NCBI GenBank assembly: GCA_964496875.1
Contig: CAZCBH010000007.1
Coordinates: 51,113-115,112, forward strand
Direction: 5' to 3'
From: RI-106 sp964496875
Lineage (GTDB): Bacteria > Cyanobacteriota > Vampirovibrionia > Obscuribacterales > Obscuribacteraceae
Length of the DNA: 64,000 bases
Part shown: in pieces, positions 59,862-64,000 of the stretch
Numbering within the stretch: the stretch's first letter is position 1
How the letters are laid out: every line of letters starts with the position of its first letter
Notes under the pieces: model-generated
Seen by the model: the letters and a program-made list of their open reading frames with translations, nothing else
Databases searched by the model: none
What the model was told of the DNA's origin: nothing
Translations under genes and position numbers: made by a program

Positions 59862-61270
59862 ATGACCGAGAACACCGAACCAGATCAATCTAAAAAACTC
59901 ACCTTCCATGACCTTTTGCCCTATCTCATTTTCGGTGGCGTGGTTCTGGGAATAGTCATAGGTGGTGCCGCTCCGGCCATAGGTCGAGAGGTGGCATTTA
60001 TCGGGGATCTTTTTATGCGGGCGCTTTTGATGCTCGTTGTTCCCCTGGTGATGACCTCTATTATCGTCGGAATAAGTCAACTTGGTGACGTCCGGCAACT
60101 GGGTGGTCTGGCTCGCAAGACCATACTCTATTTTTTGAGCACCACTTTCATGGCTGCCAGCCTGGGGCTGGTGCTGGTCAATATCATTCAACCAGGTGTG
60201 TCACAGAAACCGCCTGGCATGAAAGCAGTCTCTAAGAAAGTCGATTCTAATAAGGTCGAGACCATAAACGTAGACGAGATTCCCTCCAGCGAAATCGCCA
60301 AAGAGAACGCCGAGCGCGCAGAACAAGAGATGCTCGAAGAGGCTGCCGAGGTGCCCAAAGGCAAGACCATAGAGAAGGACGTGGACAAAAACGGTCCGGA
60401 TATAACCAAAGTTTTCAAAGACATCATCGTCGGTCTGGTTCCGAAAAACCTTTTCAAAGCGATGGTCAATACCGACCTGCTTCCGATCATTCTATTCTCT
60501 CTGGTATTCGGCGCCGTTGTAACCACCATCGGTGAGCGCGGCAGTGTAGTGATTCAATTCTTCCAGGGCGCCAATGACGCCATCATGAAGATAGTGGACC
60601 TGCTCATGCTCTGTGCCCCGGTGGGCATCCTGGCACTGATAGCAGGTAGGCTGGGAGAGGCCGGGGGACTGCTAGAGTTTATGGAAGAGTTGACCAGCCT
60701 GGGCAAATACGCCGCCACGGTCATAGCCGGTCTTGCTATTTTTTCTATTATCGTTCTTCCTCTAATACTCTATTTTTTAGGCAGACCGAAGATAGGTGTC
60801 TGGAGGTATTTCACCGGTATGTGGGCGGCGCTTCTGACCGCTTTTTCCACTGCCTCCAGCGCGGCTGCATTACCTATAACCATGGAGTCCACAATAGAAA
60901 ATGGTGTCGCCCGAAGAAACGCCAACTTCGTGCTTCCTCTGGGCACTACCTTGAACATGAACGGTACCGCTTTATATGAAGCCGTGGCTGCCGTTTTCAT
61001 CGCCCAGATCTCTGGAATAGAGCTGACCAATGTCCATATGATTCTGATTGCCACCACCGCATCCCTTGCCGCGGTCGGTGCCGCCAGTATTCCAGAGGCA
61101 GGTCTTGTTACCATGTTGATTGTTTTAAAAGCAGCAGGTCTGCCAACAGAAAATGTCTCTTTGATTTTGATCATCGACTGGTTCTTGGACCGTTGCAGAA
61201 CCGCAGTAAATGTCTGGGGCGACGCCGTCGGTGCCTGTGTGGTGGATCGCTTCGAGCCGACCGCCGACTA
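59862..61270 (+). CDS. Dicarboxylate/amino acid:cation symporter, 3' end in assembly gap
   Basis: A membrane transporter of the DAACS (GltP/DctA) family. The first part has LLPYLIFGGVVLGIVIGG; the transport core has FSTASSAAALPITME (serine-rich hairpin), the TLNMNGTALYEA sodium/substrate motif, and the ending FLDRCRTAVNVWGDAVGACVVD, so only a few residues are lost in the gap. About 60 charged residues (about 125-186, many Glu and Lys) are inserted between membrane segments 3 and 4, longer than usual. ATG 59862 is preferred to a TTG at 59808. Frames that seem to run on past the gap are artefacts of the N placeholder. Confidence 0.9.
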
Positions 61271-61370
61271 NNNNNNNNNNNNNNNNNNNNNNNNNNNNNN
61301 NNNNNNNNNNNNNNNNNNNNNNNNNNNNNNNNNNNNNNNNNNNNNNNNNNNNNNNNNNNNNNNNNNNNNN
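61271..61370. other. Assembly gap of 100 N
   Basis: A second run of exactly 100 N, unknown true size. It removes the end of the symporter and the start of the TPR-hydrolase. GAGCCGAC occurs on both sides (61254-61261 and 61371-61378), so a collapsed repeat may have caused the break. Confidence 0.9.
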
Positions 61371-62782
61371 GAGCCGACATTCTATTGGGTCTGGCCGAGT
61401 CTCACTATCGTGACGGCCATGCCGAGACCGCACTACCTTTATATGATAAAGCTCTCGATATCTATGCCGAGCACTTCAGCCGCTTCAGCGAGGACTTGTT
61501 GCCGGCTCTAGAAGGGCTGGGGGGCAGTTATCTGGTTCTCGACCAGAGCAAAAAAGCGCTTCCTTTTTTTCGCCATATCGCCCAGATTGACCTCATCAAA
61601 TATGGTGCCGAACATCCCCGGGTGGGTAAGTCTTTCAACAATTTATCCGATGTCTATTTCAAGCTGGAAGAATGTGGTGGCGCCAGACCATTTTTCTCTC
61701 AGGCTATGTGGATTTTTCGCAAGAACAATCTAGACTCTCTCAATCGCAAACTAGACTCTGCAGAGTATCAAAAGCGCTACAGCCAGGACGAGATCGCTCT
61801 ATTCAAGAAGCGTGCCAGGCAAGTTGTTATGGGGGTTCAGGACCCACCATCCTTTAGAAAGGTCAGCTATGATCTGCTCGCAGAAAAAGGCTTCGACGAG
61901 AGTTGCAAGCTGTGTGAGAACAAACGTCCATCAGATTTCGACAACTGGCAGGTTAGAAGATCCGGACATTTCGATGCCGGTTTCATAAAAATAGATCCGA
62001 CTAAAGAACAGAAAGGGCTAATCTTCTGTCTGCATGGTCTTGGTTTGAACCATGCTTCTTATATGGAGTTCGCAAAGAAAATCGCCCCCTATGGCTATGG
62101 CGTGGTCGCAATAGATGTGCGTGGATTCGGCTCTCTATCAAAAGAAAAGGGCTTCGACAAGATAGACATGGCATCCGGCATGGACGACCTGCGGGCGATG
62201 GTCAGCATGTTTCGCGACTCTAACAAAGACTCCCGGATATTTATGCTGGGCGAATCTATGGGCGGTGCCCTGGCGCTGCAGTTTACTGCGCAGTTTCCCG
62301 AGCTTGTTGATGGTCTTGTCAGCTCGGTGCCATCGGGTAGAAGATTTCACAGTAAGAAGACCAAGTTGTTAGTCGGCTTGAAACTTTTGGATGACCCCAA
62401 AGCTCCTTTTGCCATAGGCAAGAGGGTAATTGATCAGGCGACGGACAATGACACCATAAAAGAAAAATGGCTCAACGACCCTGCTAATAGACTTAAGATT
62501 TCGCCGCAGGAGCTGCTTGATTTTGAGGCGTTTATGAAGCACAATCAGAAATACGCCGGCGAGATCAAAAAGACACCGGTGATTATTTTTCAGGGTTTCA
62601 GAGATCATCTGGTTCGTCCCAACGGTACTTATGCTTTGTATCAGGCTCTATCCACCAGGGATAAGGACCTGCTATTCGTAGGCAACCGCGAGCATCTGGT
62701 CTTCGAAGAGGGTGCCGCCAGCGATAAGATAGTCTCTATGCTGGCAGCATGGCTTAATAGCCACAATCAGAAAGTTGAATGA
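61371..62782 (+). CDS. TPR and alpha/beta hydrolase protein, 5' end in assembly gap
   Basis: The visible 470 residues hold TPR-like units (LLGLAESHYRDGHAETALPL, VGKSFNNLSDVYFKLEECGG) and then a serine hydrolase domain like monoacylglycerol lipase. The nucleophile elbow is GESMGG; FCLHGLGLNHASYMEF gives the oxyanion region; a likely acid is in FRDHLVRP and the His in NREHLVFEE, so the triad seems complete. A CKLCE pair of Cys lies between the domains. The natural start is lost in the gap. Its stop overlaps the start of the ATP-grasp gene (ATGA), so they are translationally coupled and probably act in one pathway. Confidence 0.8.
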
Positions 62783-64000
62783 GTAGAAGAATACTGGTGA
62801 TGTGCCCTACCGAGCGCGAGTTGCGTTCGCTGCCTCCGCTTGCCGAGAAACTGGGGGTGGAGCTTGACTTCGATACCATGACCGGTGGCGGCTTCATCAA
62901 AGATTTCAACTTTGGAAAGCGACTGAATGTTCCAGAGATAATCGAAGCCAAGGTGGCACAGTATAAAAGCAAGGGTAGAGATGGTCGATCTATAGATGGA
63001 GTTGTGGCTTCGGTGGGCTTTCCCGGGATGACCGCCATAACCGCAGAAATAGCGCGTCGACTGCATCTGCCCGGACCGGACCCGGCTGTGATCTTGCGCT
63101 GCGATCACAAGTACTATTGCCGTCGTGCCCAAGAAGAGTATGTACCGGATGCGGTGGCATCCTACAGGCTGTTCAATCCTTCTTCTGATACTGTCTGCGA
63201 CTCTAGTCTTCGCTATCCGTTTTTTATGAAACCGGTGAAGTCGATACTTTCTTACGGCGCACACCGCATAGATAATCGTGAACAGTTCGAAGAGGCTCTT
63301 TCGAACACTTCTATGCCGGAAGGCTTCCTTGAACCCATCAAATGGCTCATCAAAGAGTTTACCGAGTTCGAAGAAGAGACCGATCAGTTTATCCTCGAAG
63401 AGCTGCTTACCGGCATGCAAGTCTCTCTAGAGGGTTTTGTCTTCGAGGGAGAGGTGACGGTGATGGCCATAGTGGAGGCTGTTTTGATACCGGGCACGCT
63501 TTCTTTTGTTCGCTGGCATTATCCAGCCCGCGTTCCAGAAGAGATTCATCAGAAGATGACCGAAGTGGCTCGCGAGTTCATGACCGGTGTAGGTTTTGAC
63601 AATGCGCCTTTCAACATGGAGCTTATGTACAATCCGCAAACAGGCTCAGTGTGCATTATCGAAGTGAACACCAAGCTAGCTAATCAGTTTTGTGATCTGA
63701 TAGAGAAAGTCGACGGCTACAATCCTTTTAGTGTGATGATGCAGGTAGCCATTGGCGAGAAGCCGCAGATACGACGGGGTGAAGGTCCGTATAGTGTCGC
63801 CACCAGTTGTGTCTTCCGAGTTTTCGAAGATATGAAAGCCTTGAGCGTTCCGAGCAAGAAAGATATCGACGCGGTGGCGGCGCGCTATCCTGACTCGATA
63901 ATCGAGATTCTGGCGGTGCCAGGTAAATATTTATCCGAACAGTTTCAGGATACCGAGAGCTATCGCTATGCCCTGGCGAACATAGGTGCCTCCAGCTATG
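62779..64000 (+). CDS. ATP-grasp ligase-like protein, 3' end cut by window edge
   Basis: The open frame starts at ATG 62779, overlapping the previous stop by 4 bp, and runs off the window (over 400 residues). It begins MSRRILVMCPTERELRSLPP and shows the ATP-grasp layout: YPFFMKPVKS (nucleotide-binding Lys), an FILEELLTGMQVSLEGFVFE segment, and FNMELMYNP / IIEVNTKLANQFCDL (metal-binding Glu and Asn). ATP-grasp enzymes join a carboxylate to an amine or thiol through an acyl phosphate. The substrate is not clear. Coupling to a TPR-hydrolase hints at synthesis of a small peptide-like or ester product. Confidence 0.82.
   Translation, partial: MSRRILVMCPTERELRSLPPLAEKLGVELDFDTMTGGGFIKDFNFGKRLNVPEIIEAKVAQYKSKGRDGRSIDGVVASVGFPGMTAITAEIARRLHLPGPDPAVILRCDHKYYCRRAQEEYVPDAVASYRLFNPSSDTVCDSSLRYPFFMKPVKSILSYGAHRIDNREQFEEALSNTSMPEGFLEPIKWLIKEFTEFEEETDQFILEELLTGMQVSLEGFVFEGEVTVMAIVEAVLIPGTLSFVRWHYPARVPEEIHQKMTEVAREFMTGVGFDNAPFNMELMYNPQTGSVCIIEVNTKLANQFCDLIEKVDGYNPFSVMMQVAIGEKPQIRRGEGPYSVATSCVFRVFEDMKALSVPSKKDIDAVAARYPDSIIEILAVPGKYLSEQFQDTESYRYALANIGASSY

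Noticed and set aside
61193..61511. Apparent fusion of symporter and TPR-hydrolase frames across the gap
   Set aside because: The two real genes are in different frames and the 100 N placeholder has no true length, so reading through is an artefact.
1..64000. tRNA, rRNA, insertion sequence or prophage genes
   Set aside because: All longer intergenic regions were read on both strands; no cloverleaf, transposase or phage gene was found.

Overview
The window looks like chromosomal sequence from a diderm bacterium of the Vampirovibrionia ('Melainabacteria'), most like Obscuribacterales. This is an inference from gene style only: many TPR proteins, a Ser/Thr kinase with a TPR tail, a very large leucine-rich repeat protein, a transaldolase/glucose-6-phosphate isomerase fusion, TadE/TadG-like genes, and an outer-membrane barrel protein. 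No rRNA, tRNA or ribosomal protein gene is present to test it. Two runs of exactly 100 N (14114-14213 and 61271-61370) are assembly gaps, so this is a draft scaffold. I see no phage, insertion sequence or CRISPR array.

Layout. 1-593: truncated secreted protein. 0.7-3.1 kb: histidine kinase divergent from an OmpR-type regulator. 3.4-6.9 kb: MerR-type regulator overlapping a VIT/von Willebrand A gene, closed by a strong terminator. 6.9-11.4 kb: secreted protein with a duplicated pseudopilin-like domain, stand-alone dihydrolipoamide-type acyltransferase, a patatin that has lost its catalytic serine, and a helical-repeat protein. 11.7-15.8 kb: tricorn-type protease coupled to xanthine phosphoribosyltransferase. 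16.1-21.5 kb: envelope and stress genes (TonB-C protein, DUF62 protein, CPBP protease, MsrB, HtrA). 21.6-30.2 kb: TPR proteins, TPR kinase, TPR-AAA ATPase, outer-membrane barrel. 30.2-38.5 kb leftward: response regulator, histidine kinase, MATE exporter, APC permease, LRR protein. 38.8-48.4 kb: central sugar metabolism (tal-pgi, glk, treS, glycerophosphodiesterase) with a SulP transporter, a universal stress protein and a DUF4239 protein. 48.5-51.3 kb: a second response regulator/kinase pair. 51.5-54.7 kb: an orphan TadE/TadG/TadE cluster. 55.2-59.7 kb: small TPR protein, pseudokinase, DUF2939-like protein, aldo/keto reductase, HEAT-like protein. 59.9-64.0 kb: dicarboxylate-type symporter, TPR-hydrolase and a truncated ATP-grasp enzyme.

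The most striking signal is regulatory. Two arrays of TTCAC half-sites, repeated at exactly 11 bp (six units at 54651-54710, four at 51509-51546), each end 15 bp before an identical TCCTATATT -10 region. Both point leftward. This is the geometry of a PhoB/OmpR-family activated promoter. One drives the Tad-like cluster. The other sits beyond that cluster's 3' end and appears to drive a roughly 200-nt transcript with no convincing ORF, ending at a perfect 9-bp hairpin next to the response regulator/kinase pair. The proposed unit (two-component pair, small RNA, Tad surface proteins) is an inference, but the repeats themselves are plain in the sequence.

Other points worth attention are two degenerate enzymes (patatin Ser to Asn; kinase without N-lobe, HRD or DFG), a duplicated unnamed domain in the LRR protein, a near-symmetrical 21-bp dyad upstream of tal-pgi, and a highly folded leader upstream of the small TPR gene.
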